A DNA stretch of 64,000 nt from Methylocystis echinoides (GCF_040687965.1 NZ_CP156084.1:3162501-3226500), one strand, 5' to 3'. Shown: positions 1 through 9,244, counted from the stretch's first letter. Numbers and translations: made by a program. Notes: generated from the sequence alone by a model not told the origin.

Positions 1-860
1 AGGCGCTGCGCGATGCGCATGGTGATCGCCGGGGCGAGGCCGAGCTTGCGCGAGGCTTCCTGCTGCAGCGTCGAGGTGGTGAAGGGCGCGTAAGGATGCC
101 GCTTCACCGGCTTGGCTTCGACCGAGCGCACGGTGAAGCTCGCCGCGAGCAGCGCCTTCTTGAAGTCTTCGGCCTCTTCGCCCTTGCCGATGTCGAGCCG
201 GGCGATCTTCTTGCCGTCTGCGCCGACGAGCCGGGCGATGAAGGGCTCGCCCGCTTTGGTCTTCAGATGCGCGACGAGCGACCAATATTCCTGCGCGACG
301 AACTTCTCGATTTCGAGCTCACGGTCGCAGACGAGGCGCAGCGCCACAGACTGGACGCGGCCGGCCGACCGCGCGCCGGGGAGCTTGCGCCACAGCACCG
401 GCGAGAGGGTGAAGCCGACGAGATAGTCGAGCGCGCGGCGGGCGAGATAGGCGTCGACCAGCGCCTGGTCGATCTGGCGCGGATTCGCCATCGCCTCGCG
501 CACCGCGTCCTTGGTGATGGCGTTGAAGACGACGCGCTCGATTTTCTTGTCTTTGAGCGCCTTCTTCTTGTTGAGAATCTCGATCAGATGCCAGGAGATG
601 GCCTCGCCTTCGCGATCCGGGTCGGTGGCGAGAATGACTTTGTCGGCGTCCTTGACGGCCTGGGCGATCTCGGAGACGCGCTTGGCGCCCCTTGCGTCCA
701 TCTCCCAGACCATGGCGAAGTCGGCGTCCGGATCGACTGAGCCGTCCTTCGGCGGCAGGTCGCGGACATGGCCCATGCTGGCGAGGACGTGGAAATCGCG
801 GCCCAAATACTTGTTGATGGTCTTGGCCTTGGCCGGCGATTCAACGATGACGACGTTCAT
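1..860 (-). CDS. topA: DNA topoisomerase I, N-terminal part (cut by window edge)
   Basis: Type IA topoisomerase that relaxes negatively supercoiled DNA. The reverse strand from the ATG at 860 reads through to the window edge without a stop (286 codons). The N-terminus has the TOPRIM signature VIVESPAKAKTINKYLG, followed by the acidic DPDREGEAISWH motif that binds Mg2+. It then runs into the clamp region (ARRALDYLVGFTLSPVLW, GRVQSVALRLVCDRE) and ends at LAPAITMRIAQRL, just before the expected catalytic tyrosine, which would lie outside the window. No frame disruption is seen. It is transcribed leftward, divergent from the cupin gene at 965. Confidence 0.95.
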   Translation of the reverse strand, partial: MNVVIVESPAKAKTINKYLGRDFHVLASMGHVRDLPPKDGSVDPDADFAMVWEMDARGAKRVSEIAQAVKDADKVILATDPDREGEAISWHLIEILNKKKALKDKKIERVVFNAITKDAVREAMANPRQIDQALVDAYLARRALDYLVGFTLSPVLWRKLPGARSAGRVQSVALRLVCDRELEIEKFVAQEYWSLVAHLKTKAGEPFIARLVGADGKKIARLDIGKGEEAEDFKKALLAASFTVRSVEAKPVKRHPYAPFTTSTLQQEASRKLGLAPAITMRIAQR

Positions 861-964
861 TCCTGATCAATCCCGGAGCGCGCCGGTCCGGCGCATGGGG
901 CGCGAAGATGGGCAGAACCGGCGGCGGCTGTCAAATTGGACGCGAATCGGGAAGGGGAAGCCAC

Positions 965-1456
965 ATGGCCGGAAATGACGACAAAGAGAGCCGCCCGCGG
1001 GCCGTTCAGGCGGCCGAGGTGGCGCCCCGAAACAGACCGTCGCTGTATCCCGCGCCTTTCGCCGATCGGGTTGCGGGACGCGAAAAACGCGCCCTCGGCG
1101 ACGCCTTCGGGCTCACCAACTTTGGCGTCAATCTCACTCGCCTTGCGCCGGGGGCGTCTTCGGCGCTGCTGCATCGCCACCGCCGGCAGGACGAGTTCGT
1201 CTATATTCTCGAAGGCGCGCCGACGCTGGTGACGGAGGACGGCGAGACGCAGCTTGGGCCGGGAATGTGCGCCGGCTTTCCGGCGGGCGGCGTCGCCCAT
1301 CGGCTCGTCAATCGAACCGACACAGACGCGCTCTATCTCGAGGTTGGCGACCGTACCCCGGAGGACTGCGCGGAATACCCCGCCGACGATCTCGAGGCGC
1401 GCCTCGGCCCGGACGGGCGCTGGCGGTTCTTCCACAAGGACGGACGTCCTTATTAG
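965..1456 (+). CDS. Cupin-domain protein
   Basis: A 163-residue single-domain cupin. The core from about residue 50 to 130 contains the two cupin motifs: an HRHRRQDEFVYILEG stretch carrying the metal-ligand His and Glu, and later PAGGVAHRLVNRTD. After the barrel comes YLEVGDRTPEDCAEYPADDL, a tail common in small cupins with a DGRWRFFHKDG-type C-terminus. Such proteins bind a metal or a small sugar-like ligand; the substrate cannot be read from the sequence. The ATG at 965 was chosen because GGGAAGGGGAAG lies just upstream. An ATG at 908 in the same frame lacks a ribosome site. Confidence 0.85.
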   Translation: MAGNDDKESRPRAVQAAEVAPRNRPSLYPAPFADRVAGREKRALGDAFGLTNFGVNLTRLAPGASSALLHRHRRQDEFVYILEGAPTLVTEDGETQLGPGMCAGFPAGGVAHRLVNRTDTDALYLEVGDRTPEDCAEYPADDLEARLGPDGRWRFFHKDGRPY

Positions 1457-1490
1457 ATGGTTAAAGCCCCGCGGGGCAGGGGTCCAATCA

Positions 1491-2204
1491 ATGGCCGGGA
1501 TCATCAGTTTCAACGGCGTCGAATTCTTGAACACCTTCGTCTCGCTCCTAGTGGCGCTCGTGCTCGGCACGCTGATCGGCGCGGAGCGGCAATATCGCCA
1601 GCGCAACGCCGGCCTGCGCACGAATGCCCTTGTCGCGCTGGGCGCCTCCGCCTTCGTCGATCTCGGCATGCGGCTGATGGGCAATCAGGGCGCGACCCAG
1701 GTTCTCGCCTATGTCGCGTCGGGCGTCGGCTTCCTCGGCGCGGGCGTGATTTTGAAGGAGGGTATGAATATCCGCGGCCTCAACACGGCCGCGACAATCT
1801 GGTGCTCGGCGGTGACGGGCGCCTTCGCCGGCGCCGACCATCCGGCCGAAGCGCTGCTCATGTGCGGCTTTGTGTTGGCGGGCAACACCTTCCTGCGGCC
1901 GCTCGTCAATTTCATCGAACGCGCGCCGATCGACGAGAGCCAGACCGAGGCGACCTTCGAATTGCGGGTGAGCACGGACGACGCGAGTCGCGACGCTTTG
2001 CGCGAATTGATCGAGGAGCGGCTGGCGGCAGCCAAATATCCCGCGCTGGAAATGAGAGACGTCGAGCGGGAGGAGGGCGTCGAAATCGTCGCCACGCTCG
2101 CGCCGACGAGCGTCGACGCGGCCGAACTCGACGCGCTCGTCGACGATCTCGCCCGGCTTGCGAACGTCTCCCACGCGACTTGGGCGTCGCGCGCCTCGGA
2201 CTGA
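1491..2204 (+). CDS. MgtC/SapB family membrane protein
   Basis: A 237-residue protein with a hydrophobic N-terminal half of four or five membrane segments (residues about 5-140) that matches the MgtC/SapB fold. Typical family features are LGTLIGAERQ near the N-terminus, GLRTNALVALGA, GVGFLGAGVILKEG and GLNTAATIWC. The C-terminal 90 residues form a small soluble ACT-like domain. Family members help cells cope with low Mg2+ or modulate ATP synthase; the role here is unknown. The start at ATG 1491 follows a GGGGCAGGGG ribosome site 34 bases after the cupin stop, so the two genes may be co-transcribed. Confidence 0.85.
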   Translation: MAGIISFNGVEFLNTFVSLLVALVLGTLIGAERQYRQRNAGLRTNALVALGASAFVDLGMRLMGNQGATQVLAYVASGVGFLGAGVILKEGMNIRGLNTAATIWCSAVTGAFAGADHPAEALLMCGFVLAGNTFLRPLVNFIERAPIDESQTEATFELRVSTDDASRDALRELIEERLAAAKYPALEMRDVEREEGVEIVATLAPTSVDAAELDALVDDLARLANVSHATWASRASD

Positions 2205-2286
2205 CCGGTTGGGACACTTGCCGGCCGTTGCGGCCTCCTGTAAGAGCGGTCGCAGGCGAAGCGCGTCGCGCCTTCGCCGCCCGGAT

Positions 2287-2360
2287 GGCCTCGTGGCGGA
2301 GTGGCTACGCAGAGGACTGCAAATCCTTGTACGGGGGTTCGATTCCCTCCGAGGCCTCCA
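2287..2360 (+). tRNA. tRNA-Cys (GCA)
   Basis: A cloverleaf can be folded by eye. The acceptor GGCCTCG at 2287-2293 pairs with CGAGGCC at 2350-2356. The anticodon loop ACTGCAAA carries GCA, the T arm has GGTTCGATTCC, and CCA is encoded at 2358-2360. A short, weak T-rich stretch follows. Confidence 0.97.
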
Positions 2361-2477
2361 CGCTCCAGCGCGGCATTTTGCAGAAAAATCGCCGGCGCTT
2401 TTTATTTTGGGCCGCGCCCGATCTGTTCAGGTCCGCCGTCGCAGAGCGGTTTCGCAACCTACACTGAAGGTGGAAAA

Positions 2478-2681
2478 ATGCTCCATGCTTTGATCGCAGA
2501 CGCACAGGCCAGGCTCGACGAAGCCCGCCGCCAGCTGCGCCTTGCCGCCATCAATTTCGACGTTCCGGACGACGAGCTGATCGAGCTGCGCGCCAAGGCC
2601 CGCAACGTCTACAACGAACTCGCCGCCCTCGACCGCAAGAAGCTCAAGAAGGGCCTGCTCAGCTTCCTGAAACTCTGGTGA
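2478..2681 (+). CDS. Small conserved hypothetical protein (67 aa)
   Basis: A 67-residue, mostly helical, charged protein from MLHALIADAQ to LLSFLKLW, with a heptad-like helix rich in Ala, Arg and Leu. The start at ATG 2478 is preceded by GAAGGTGG. I do not recognise a named family. It sits alone between tRNA-Cys and the next small gene, with a long inverted repeat after it. Coding character (third-position G+C) is good, so I believe it is real, but no function can be given. Confidence 0.6.
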   Translation: MLHALIADAQARLDEARRQLRLAAINFDVPDDELIELRAKARNVYNELAALDRKKLKKGLLSFLKLW

Positions 2682-2718
2682 TCGGCCGCAAAGGCTGATC
2701 CCGACTTGCTTCCTGTGT

Positions 2719-2755
2719 CGCCGCGCCCTCCATAAGGGTGGGAGAGGGCGCGGCG
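2719..2755. terminator. 12-bp inverted repeat, possible terminator
   Basis: CGCCGCGCCCTC at 2719-2730 is perfectly complementary to GAGGGCGCGGCG at 2744-2755 with a 13-base loop. No T run follows, so it may be a processing or attenuation hairpin rather than a classical intrinsic terminator. It lies between the two small genes. Confidence 0.45.
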
Positions 2756-2784
2756 CCTGTCGCCGCTCGCGACGAGGAAGAAAG

Positions 2785-3087
2785 ATGATCAGCCCGAACA
2801 CCCCTCCCGGAACGGAGGTCGTCTGCGTCGAGGCGGGGCCCGGACGCTTTGGCGACGGGGGCCTGCGGCGTGGGGCGATTTATACGGTCGAGCGGATCGC
2901 GCCGGCGATCAATGGCGGCCACGTGGTCGTCTTGAGCGAAATCCCCCCGTGGCAGACCTATACGCCGCCCTGGGGGCTTGTCGGCATCGGCTTCGAATTG
3001 CGACGCTTCCGCTACCTCGATCTTCCGGCCTCCCTGACCAATCTCCTCGAAGAAGCGCCCCGCGAAGTCGAGGTCGAAGACGCTTAG
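2785..3087 (+). CDS. Hypothetical protein (100 aa), SH3-like beta protein
   Basis: A 100-residue protein starting at ATG 2785 after GAGGAAGAAAG. The sequence is beta-rich: an early GTEVVCVEAG, then a YTVERIAPAINGGHVVVLSE stretch and the conserved-looking FELRRFRYLDLP near the end. Small proteins of this pattern, also seen in alphaproteobacteria and their prophages, look like SH3-type barrels, but I cannot assign a function. Its stop overlaps the stop of the converging AsmA-like gene by four bases. Confidence 0.65.
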   Translation: MISPNTPPGTEVVCVEAGPGRFGDGGLRRGAIYTVERIAPAINGGHVVVLSEIPPWQTYTPPWGLVGIGFELRRFRYLDLPASLTNLLEEAPREVEVEDA

Positions 3088-5009
3088 CGCGGCTCCTCGG
3101 CGGGCGGCTCAGGCAGCAAAGGCGCGGCGGCGCCCGACCGCCGGATGAAGGCCTTCGGGTCCGGCGCGATTTTCAACTCGTCCCACGGCCCGGCGAGATC
3201 GAAGGCGATCTGTAAGCCTTTGTCGCGCGGCTTGCCCATTGCGTCGGCCTCGCGGGCGGCGGCTTTGACGGCGAGGCTGCGCTCGGCGAGATTGGCGGCG
3301 CCGGTGAAATTCAGGGTAAAGCCCGGACCGCTGGCGACGCCGTCCTCCAGCGTCGCGACGCCGCCTTCGATCAGCAGCGTCGCCTGAGCCCGGGTCAGCG
3401 GCGAACTGCCGGAACGAATGTCCTGAGCGCTCGATAAGGGGCGCTTTTCGAAACGGCGCAGCGCCCGGTCGAAATCGACGCCGGCGATTTCTCCGTCGGT
3501 CAGGGTCAAGCTCGCTCGCCCGTTGAGGCTGCGCACCATATCGGCGACGCTCTCGCCGTGGGCGTCGACGGTCACCATGGAGTCAAGCCCGCCGCCTACC
3601 GCCTCCTTCCCGAAGGAGTCCCAGAGCAGGGCGCGGGCGTCGACGCCGGCCGTCTGGGCCACGGCGTGCATGGAGAGGTCGCGCCCGGCCGGCTTGAAGG
3701 AGAAGCGCGCCTTGAGGCGGCCGCGATAGGCCTCGGCTTCGGCCAGCGACAGATCGAGCGCCCCATCGCGAAGCGCTGCGGTCATACTGGCGCCGTCGAG
3801 CGTGAGCCGCCCGAACCGCGCATGGCGCGCGGCGATCTTTACGTCGACGTCGGCCCCCGTGAGATCGGGCAGGTCGAGCGGCTTCGGGCTCCATTGACCG
3901 TCGGGCCCGACCAAAGGCGGCGCGTCCGCAAGCAAGGGCTTCAAGGCCACGAAATCGCTTTTCAGCGTGGCGCACACATAGGGCCGGCCGTCTTCCTGAC
4001 GCACCGTCAGCTCCCCGTCGAAGGCGTTGCCGTCGACGAGCACGCGCAAATCCCTGAACGCCGCCTCACGGGGCGCAATCGTCGCCTGCGCCGAAAATTC
4101 GGCGTCGCCGAAGGGGCCGGGAAAGGGCGCCTCCACGGTGAAGAGGGCCAGCGCTTCCCGCGCCGACGCGGCGGAGCCGGCGACCCGTCCCGAAAAGCGC
4201 GCATTGGCGCCGCTTTGCGCGACCCCCTGCGCTTCGAGGCGCATGCTTTCGCCGTCGATCCGGGCCGTGACGACGGAAGCGTCGCCGCGCAGGAACATGC
4301 CGGGCCGCGCGACCCAAAACACCAGCTGCAGCCGCTCGCCGCGCCAATCGAGCGCGCTCGTCAGAAGCGCGTGCTCGCCGACCTTGCGCCAATCGAGCGT
4401 CGCTGAAATGCGATCGGCGGCGTAATCGACGCCCTCCCGCCGCAGGCGCAGCGCGCCGTCGACGATATGGACGAGTCCAAGCCGGAAGTCGTCGGCTTTT
4501 TGCGCCGCCATGCTGCCGGCCTGCGCGGCGGCGGCGTGCGTTGCGGCCCCCGGCGCGTCGATGGGCGCGGCGTCGAGATCGACCCGGGCGCGCGGGCGCG
4601 TCAGCGTCGCCGAGTCGAGCTCCAGCCTGCCGGCAAAAAGCGGCAGCAGCTTGAGATTGCCCCGAAGCTCGGTCGCCTCGATCTGAAGCGCCTTGTTGCG
4701 GTCGGCGAAGGCGACGCCGCTCATGACCAGATGCGGGCGGGGCGTCAAGAACAGCCGGGGACCTTCGCGCGCCGCGACGTAAAGGCCGGTGGCCTCATTG
4801 ATCTGCCGCGTGACCGCCGCGAGCGTCGCGGCCGGCGAGTAGAGCCATGTCGCCAGCCCCGCGGCGACGCCGAAAAGGACAAGAACCGTTGCCGCTACGC
4901 CGACGAGCAGGCGCCGCACCCCACCCGCATAGCCGCGCGCCGGCCGGCGGGACTCGCTGGAGGGGCGGCGCCCCGCCTGGGAAAGATGGTCTTCGGCCAC
5001 GACGGGCAA
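3084..5009 (-). CDS. AsmA family protein
   Basis: A 641-residue protein of the AsmA/TamB-like group, inner-membrane anchored and mostly periplasmic. Residues about 33-55 form one membrane helix (LLVGVAATVLVLFGVAAGLA). It is followed by the AsmA-like start of the repeat-beta domain (TGLYVAAREGPRLFLTPRP, VMSGVAFADR) and a long beta-rich body. The C-terminal part has the usual SLNGRASLTLTDGEIAGVDF motif near residue 490 and ends with FDLAGPWDELKIAPDP. Such proteins are thought to move phospholipids between membranes or limit outer-membrane protein assembly. The N-terminal 30 residues may be over-extended. It converges with the gene at 2785. Confidence 0.85.
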   Translation of the reverse strand: MPVVAEDHLSQAGRRPSSESRRPARGYAGGVRRLLVGVAATVLVLFGVAAGLATWLYSPAATLAAVTRQINEATGLYVAAREGPRLFLTPRPHLVMSGVAFADRNKALQIEATELRGNLKLLPLFAGRLELDSATLTRPRARVDLDAAPIDAPGAATHAAAAQAGSMAAQKADDFRLGLVHIVDGALRLRREGVDYAADRISATLDWRKVGEHALLTSALDWRGERLQLVFWVARPGMFLRGDASVVTARIDGESMRLEAQGVAQSGANARFSGRVAGSAASAREALALFTVEAPFPGPFGDAEFSAQATIAPREAAFRDLRVLVDGNAFDGELTVRQEDGRPYVCATLKSDFVALKPLLADAPPLVGPDGQWSPKPLDLPDLTGADVDVKIAARHARFGRLTLDGASMTAALRDGALDLSLAEAEAYRGRLKARFSFKPAGRDLSMHAVAQTAGVDARALLWDSFGKEAVGGGLDSMVTVDAHGESVADMVRSLNGRASLTLTDGEIAGVDFDRALRRFEKRPLSSAQDIRSGSSPLTRAQATLLIEGGVATLEDGVASGPGFTLNFTGAANLAERSLAVKAAAREADAMGKPRDKGLQIAFDLAGPWDELKIAPDPKAFIRRSGAAAPLLPEPPAEEPR

Positions 5010-5086
5010 GCGCTATTCTCCCACGCCAAGTCCCCATCCTTTCTCGCGGGCAAGCGCGGCGAGAAAGTGGCGGGGCGGCGGAGCGT

Positions 5087-5821
5087 TCAGAGATCAGCCG
5101 GCGCGCGGCCAAGCGGCGTTTTCACGACGCGGTCGATCTCATTGAGCGCGCTCCTGTTGGCGAGCGGCGCGCCGGCCTGCGCCAACGAGACGAAATCTGT
5201 CTCCTTGTAGGGGGCGTGGCTGCCGTAGCGGAGAACGCGAACGCCCTCCGGGGTCACCACCGTGTCGCCGGGCCGAAGCGTGGGATCGGCGTAGAAGGCG
5301 GCTGGGGCCGCCGCGCCGTGCGCCGCAGCCGTAGGCGCCGCCCCCGTCCGGTCGAGCCGATTTTCCCGCTGCGCGCCTTGTAGCGGGCGATCTCGCCGCG
5401 CGGCGCGCATCAATGCGATCGTCGGAGGAGACCAGACGCGAAACATCGGGTTGCGCCCGATCGGAACGGCCTCGGCCATGACGGGACGGCGCTGCGCGAC
5501 AGCAGACGGGAGGCGATGGGCCACGAACCGACGACGCTCGACCAGCCGTCGGCGGGCCTGCACGTCGTGCGGGCGCTTGGCGAGCCTGAGCCGGCGCGGC
5601 GGCGGCTGAAAGAGGTCATAGCGCGGGACGTAGCTGTAATAAATCTCGGCCGCCGGGCGCGAACGGCTGAAGACGGCGTCGATCAGCCCGCCCGCCGCCT
5701 GGCTGACTGGGGCGTCGTAACCGAGCAGCGCGGCGCCGAACAGCGCGCACGCGGCGCCGAGCGCGATCGCCGAGCGCGCGTTGGCGGCGCGGGCGCGCGG
5801 GTCGAGGGAAAGGCTGGCCAT
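5087..5821 (-). CDS. Hypothetical membrane-anchored basic protein (244 aa)
   Basis: I do not recognise this protein. Residues 17-35 form one hydrophobic helix (SAIALGAACALFGAALLGYD), then a small GGLIDAVFSRSRPAAEIYYSY segment. A long Arg-rich, low-complexity middle follows (residues 65-165). The C-terminal end is ordered-looking: LRPGDTVVTPEGVRVLRYG, then ALNEIDRVVKTPLG. The predicted topology is a single anchor with a basic periplasmic tail. It lies upstream of the AsmA-like gene on the same strand, 77 bases apart. Function unknown. Confidence 0.6.
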   Translation of the reverse strand: MASLSLDPRARAANARSAIALGAACALFGAALLGYDAPVSQAAGGLIDAVFSRSRPAAEIYYSYVPRYDLFQPPPRRLRLAKRPHDVQARRRLVERRRFVAHRLPSAVAQRRPVMAEAVPIGRNPMFRVWSPPTIALMRAARRDRPLQGAQRENRLDRTGAAPTAAAHGAAAPAAFYADPTLRPGDTVVTPEGVRVLRYGSHAPYKETDFVSLAQAGAPLANRSALNEIDRVVKTPLGRAPADL

Positions 5822-5917
5822 CGGACGCCCCTTTTAACACAAGCGTAACTATTGGGGACGCTAGACCGGCCTGCGCCCGCCTTCAAGGGCGCGCGCGCCT
5901 TTTTTTGAAAAAGCCCT

Positions 5918-6355
5918 CTATTTCCGGGCGTTCCCCAGCTCTTCGCGCAGGGTGCGCAAGATTTCTTCAACGTAGAATGGTTTTTCCACAATCGCCTGGT
6001 TCAGATAGGCTTCGGGCAAACCGGCGCGCCCGTAGCCGGTCGTGAAGACGAAGGGAATGCCGCGCGCGTGGATCACGTCGGCGACCGGGTCGATCCTATC
6101 CTGGCCAATATTCACGTCGAGCAGAGCGAGGTCGAAGGACGAGGTCTGCGCCAGCCGCAGGGCCTGCGGGATCGTGCGCGCCGCGCCCGCGACGATCAGA
6201 CCAAAGTCGGCGAGCGTTTCCTCGAGCGCGAGCGTAATATAAGGATCGTCTTCGACAATAAGCACCCGGCGTCCGAGCAGCAGGTCGCCCGGGCGTTGCG
6301 CCGCATCGCTCGATGCGCCGCCAGAACGGGGGTCGGGCGCGTCCGAGACAGACAT
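5918..6355 (-). CDS. Single-domain response regulator
   Basis: A 145-residue receiver-only protein. RRVLIVEDDPYITLALEETL carries the acidic pair, LALLDVNIG holds the phosphoacceptor Asp, and VFTTGYG and IVEKPF supply the Thr and the conserved Lys. The first 30 residues are a disordered leader. ATG 6355 was chosen because further upstream codons in the frame are not receiver-like. Single-domain receivers of this FTTGYG type commonly pair with HWE or HisKA_2 kinases, and one such kinase lies at 15100; the pairing is inference. It is transcribed leftward, 92 bases from the DUF423 gene. Confidence 0.85.
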   Translation of the reverse strand: MSVSDAPDPRSGGASSDAAQRPGDLLLGRRVLIVEDDPYITLALEETLADFGLIVAGAARTIPQALRLAQTSSFDLALLDVNIGQDRIDPVADVIHARGIPFVFTTGYGRAGLPEAYLNQAIVEKPFYVEEILRTLREELGNARK

Positions 6356-6447
6356 GCCCGTGAGGGTGAGCCTGTTTTTGGGACAAGTCCAGCATATGCG
6401 CGAGTGCGCCGCGAGCAACTCCTCGACTGTTGCTTTTTCGTCGCAGT

Positions 6448-6822
6448 TCAACTGCGGCGTGTGATCCCCATGGCGCCCCACGCCGCCAGCGCGAGCCAGG
6501 CCAGAATCGTCAAAGAGCCGCCGGTTGGCGCGGCGAGGGGAAAGAGCTTGCCGCCGAAATAGACGCGCGCCGCAAGGTCTGCCGAAAACAGCGTCACGCC
6601 CGTCTGAAGCGCCAGCGCCGCGGCGACGAAAAGGCGGCGCGCCGGCGCCCCGGCGCCGGCGAGCGCCGCGAGGGCGAGGCCGGCGGCGGCGTGGATCAGC
6701 AGAAATTGGCTTGCAGTGGACAGCAGGGGATTGGCGTCGACATGAGCGGCGGCGGCGGCGAGCGACACGCCGGCCGCGCCCTGAAGCGCCGCGATGGTTG
6801 CGATGATCGACGGCAGGTTCAA
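6448..6822 (-). CDS. DUF423 family membrane protein
   Basis: A 124-residue protein with four hydrophobic segments and the family pattern: an N-terminal GAAGVSLAAAAAHV, HAAAGLALAALAG in the middle, then TLFSADLAARVYFGGKLFPLA-like residues and PTGGSLTILAWLALA near the end. DUF423 (YgdD-like) proteins are inner-membrane proteins of unknown function. It shares its orientation with the sugar transferase gene upstream (22-base gap), so it may be its last co-transcribed gene. Confidence 0.85.
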   Translation of the reverse strand: MNLPSIIATIAALQGAAGVSLAAAAAHVDANPLLSTASQFLLIHAAAGLALAALAGAGAPARRLFVAAALALQTGVTLFSADLAARVYFGGKLFPLAAPTGGSLTILAWLALAAWGAMGITRRS

Positions 6823-6844
6823 AGCGCGCGCTCCGACGAGGTTC

Positions 6845-8383
6845 TCAATAGGCGTTCTCCACCTTGAGGAGGGCCAAGGGGGTCATGACGAGGATATAGA
6901 TGTCCAGCAGAATCGACCAGTTCTCGATATAGTAGAGATCGAACTCCACGCGCTTCTGGATTTTTTCCTGCGTGTCGGTCTGGCCGCGCCATCCGTTGAT
7001 CTGCGCCCAGCCGGTAATGCCGGGCTTGACCCGATGGCGCGCAAAATAGCCGTCGACGACTTCATTGTAGAGGAAATCACCCGCGCGCGCGACGATGGCG
7101 TGGGGGCGCGGGCCGACGAGCGACAGATTGCCTTTGAACACGACGTTGAAGAGTTGCGGCAGCTCGTCGAGAGACGTCTTGCGGATGAAACGGCCGACGC
7201 GCGTCACGCGCGGATCGTCGCGGGTGACCTGCCTTTGCGCCAAAGGGTCCTGAGCGTCGGCGTAGAGCGAACGAAACTTGTAAACCTCGATCACTTCATT
7301 ATTGAAGCCATGACGTCGCTGCTTGAACAAGATCGGCCCCGGCGAGTCGAGCTTCACGGCAAGCGCGACGGCGATCAGGATCGGGGACGCCACGGCGAGA
7401 CAGAGCCCGCCGACGACCTTGTCGAAAATATATTTCGCTACAATGTCCCAATCGGCGATCGGCTTGTCGAAGACGTCGATGACCGGAACATCGCCGATAT
7501 AGGAGTACGAGCGCGGGCTGAAACGCAGTTTGTTCGTATGCGCGGCGAGGCGGATGTCGATCGGCAACACCCAAAGCTTGCGCAGCATATGCAGCAGGCG
7601 CGTCTCGGCGGAGATCGGCAGGGTGAAGATGATGAGATCGATGCGGGTGTGGCGCGCAAATTCCACCAGCTCGTCGACCGTGCCGAGCTTGGGATAACCG
7701 ACGACGACATCGGGCGAGCGCGCGTCGGCGCGGTCGTCGAACAGCCCCAGGATGCGCAGATCGCTGTCGTCTTGCGCCGCGAGCGCCCGCAGCACCGGAT
7801 CGGCCAGCGCGCCGCCGCCGACGATGACCGTACGCCGATCGAGCTTCCCCGAACGGGTAAGCCGGCGCGTCACGACGGCGAGCGCCGCGCGCTCCAGCGC
7901 CAGCAGGGCCAATCCGACGCCGTACCAGCCGAGCAGCCAAACGCGGGAAAAGACGCCGTCGAGCTTGAGGAAGAAGACCGCGGCCAGCGCCGCCACAAAG
8001 ACCATCGACCAGCCCGCGGCGATTTTCAGTCCATGGCGAACCGGCGCGCGAAAGGACGCTGTCGTGTAGAGGTCGAACGACTGGAAAGCGACAATTGCGG
8101 CCGCACACATCACCGGGGTCGCGACGTAATAGTCGACCGATTCTTCCCAGTAGCTTCCGACGTAAAGCTTATGAAGGAGCAGGCCGGCCGCGAGCAGCAT
8201 GGAAAATTCGACAAGCCGGACGACGCCCGTGAGCACGACTGTGGAATAGGACTTGCCGGGCGCGCCTTTGCTGGCGATTTCAGCGAGACGCGGCGCCAGC
8301 GCATGCGTCTTGTGCAGGCCTTGTCCCTCTTGGTTGGGATCGGGCGGGACGTTCTTCAGATCGTCGAGGCCAAAGCCGTCCAT
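6845..8383 (-). CDS. Undecaprenyl-phosphate sugar phosphotransferase (exopolysaccharide initiation)
   Basis: WcaJ/ExoY-type enzyme that loads the first sugar phosphate onto undecaprenyl phosphate at the inner membrane. The N-terminal half has four to five membrane helices and a Rossmann-like region ([16 protein letters not shown]). A last helix ([20 protein letters not shown]) leads into the cytosolic catalytic domain with EVYKFRSLY, the [14 protein letters not shown] motif and [12 protein letters not shown]. It ends KVENAY. The ATG at 8383 (512 aa) has GGAAAGCGAG upstream. In-frame starts at 8431 and 8494 are possible but lack a ribosome site. It is followed by DUF423 and sits next to the export lipoprotein gene. 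Confidence 0.92.
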   Translation of the reverse strand: MDGFGLDDLKNVPPDPNQEGQGLHKTHALAPRLAEIASKGAPGKSYSTVVLTGVVRLVEFSMLLAAGLLLHKLYVGSYWEESVDYYVATPVMCAAAIVAFQSFDLYTTASFRAPVRHGLKIAAGWSMVFVAALAAVFFLKLDGVFSRVWLLGWYGVGLALLALERAALAVVTRRLTRSGKLDRRTVIVGGGALADPVLRALAAQDDSDLRILGLFDDRADARSPDVVVGYPKLGTVDELVEFARHTRIDLIIFTLPISAETRLLHMLRKLWVLPIDIRLAAHTNKLRFSPRSYSYIGDVPVIDVFDKPIADWDIVAKYIFDKVVGGLCLAVASPILIAVALAVKLDSPGPILFKQRRHGFNNEVIEVYKFRSLYADAQDPLAQRQVTRDDPRVTRVGRFIRKTSLDELPQLFNVVFKGNLSLVGPRPHAIVARAGDFLYNEVVDGYFARHRVKPGITGWAQINGWRGQTDTQEKIQKRVEFDLYYIENWSILLDIYILVMTPLALLKVENAY

Positions 8384-8498
8384 GTCTCGCTTTCCATTTG
8401 TTGCCGGAGCCGCGGGATAAGCGCCTCCTGCCATTATGCGCAAAGGGTTTAGAAAGGGCTTCCTCGCAAGAAGCCCGCGCAAGCGGGCGCCCATGAAA

Positions 8499-9095
8499 TC
8501 AGAAAATCCGCTCGCGAACGGTAAGCGTGTCGCCCGGACGCACCGGCGCGTCGAGCGGCACGCGGCCGGTGACGGGAACGCCGTCGACGATGCGCGTCAG
8601 GTCGACGCCGCCTTGATAGCCGCGTGGTCCGAAGCCGCCTGCGATGGCGATCGCCGTGCGCACCGTCATGCCTTCCACAAAGGGGAACTGGCCTGCGTTC
8701 GTCACCTCGCCGAGCACGAAGAAGGGACGGAAGGCCTCCACTTCGACCGAAACGCGCGGCTCGCGTACATATCCGTCGCGCAGGCGCGCGGCGATTTCAC
8801 GCTCCACCTCGGGAACGGTGCGGCCTTGTGCGGGAACAGAGCCGATCAGCGGCATGGCGATGCGCCCGGCGCCGTCGACCGCGTAGGCGTTGGAAAGCGA
8901 ATCCTGCCCGAAAACGATCACGCGCAGGCGATCGCCGGCGGACAGCGTATAAGCCTCTGCGGTCGACGCGGCATAGAGTTCCGGTCGGTAATCGCCCGGC
9001 GCGGCGCAGGCCGACAGGAAGGCGCTGGCGAGGACCGCTACAGGCAGGAGCAAGCGCGTCGCGGCGATCCGCTTTGGGGCCTCGGGTCTCGGCAT
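8499..9095 (-). CDS. Polysaccharide export outer-membrane lipoprotein (Wza/GumB-like)
   Basis: A 198-residue short-form outer-membrane export protein. A lipoprotein signal is visible: LLLPVAVLASAFLSACAAPG, with LSAC as the lipobox. The Poly_export domain follows (YTLSAGDRLRVIVFGQDSLS, AVDGAGRIAMPLIGSVPAQG, REIAARLRDGYVREPRVSVE), then one SLBB-type domain (FFVLGEVTNAGQFPFVEGMT) and the end PGDTLTVRERIF. The start was set at the ATG before the signal peptide; the reading frame stays open to 9224 but that extension is not signal-like and includes a dispersed repeat. It acts with the Wzc-like protein encoded divergently at 9324. Confidence 0.92.
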   Translation of the reverse strand: MPRPEAPKRIAATRLLLPVAVLASAFLSACAAPGDYRPELYAASTAEAYTLSAGDRLRVIVFGQDSLSNAYAVDGAGRIAMPLIGSVPAQGRTVPEVEREIAARLRDGYVREPRVSVEVEAFRPFFVLGEVTNAGQFPFVEGMTVRTAIAIAGGFGPRGYQGGVDLTRIVDGVPVTGRVPLDAPVRPGDTLTVRERIF

Positions 9096-9152
9096 CCTTC
9101 GATCCGTCTCGATCAACAAGAGGCGTTTTTCATCGCCTTGGCGCGTCAGGGA

Positions 9153-9200
9153 GCCCTCGCTCCGAGGAGCCTGCTGAGGGGCCGTCTCGAAGCGCGAGGG
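9153..9200. repeat. Dispersed alphaproteobacterial-type repeat, degenerate single copy
   Basis: The stretch CGAGGAGCC...GGCCGTCTCGAAG...GAGG resembles the 36-bp unit found in dGTPase (52286) and tatB (60682). Here it lies in the leader of the export lipoprotein gene. It can form an imperfect hairpin. Confidence 0.5.
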
Positions 9201-9244
9201 ACGTTGGCCCCGGTTCGTCGCCACCTTTGTTTTATTGGCTCATG

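Noticed and set aside
908-964. Upstream extension of the cupin gene to the ATG at 908
   Set aside because: The extra 19 residues are not cupin-like, and a good ribosome site precedes the ATG at 965.
6794-8452. Long plus-strand open frame (552 codons) opposite the sugar transferase gene
   Set aside because: Antisense shadow caused by high G+C. The product lacks any recognisable motif, while the other strand encodes a clear transferase.
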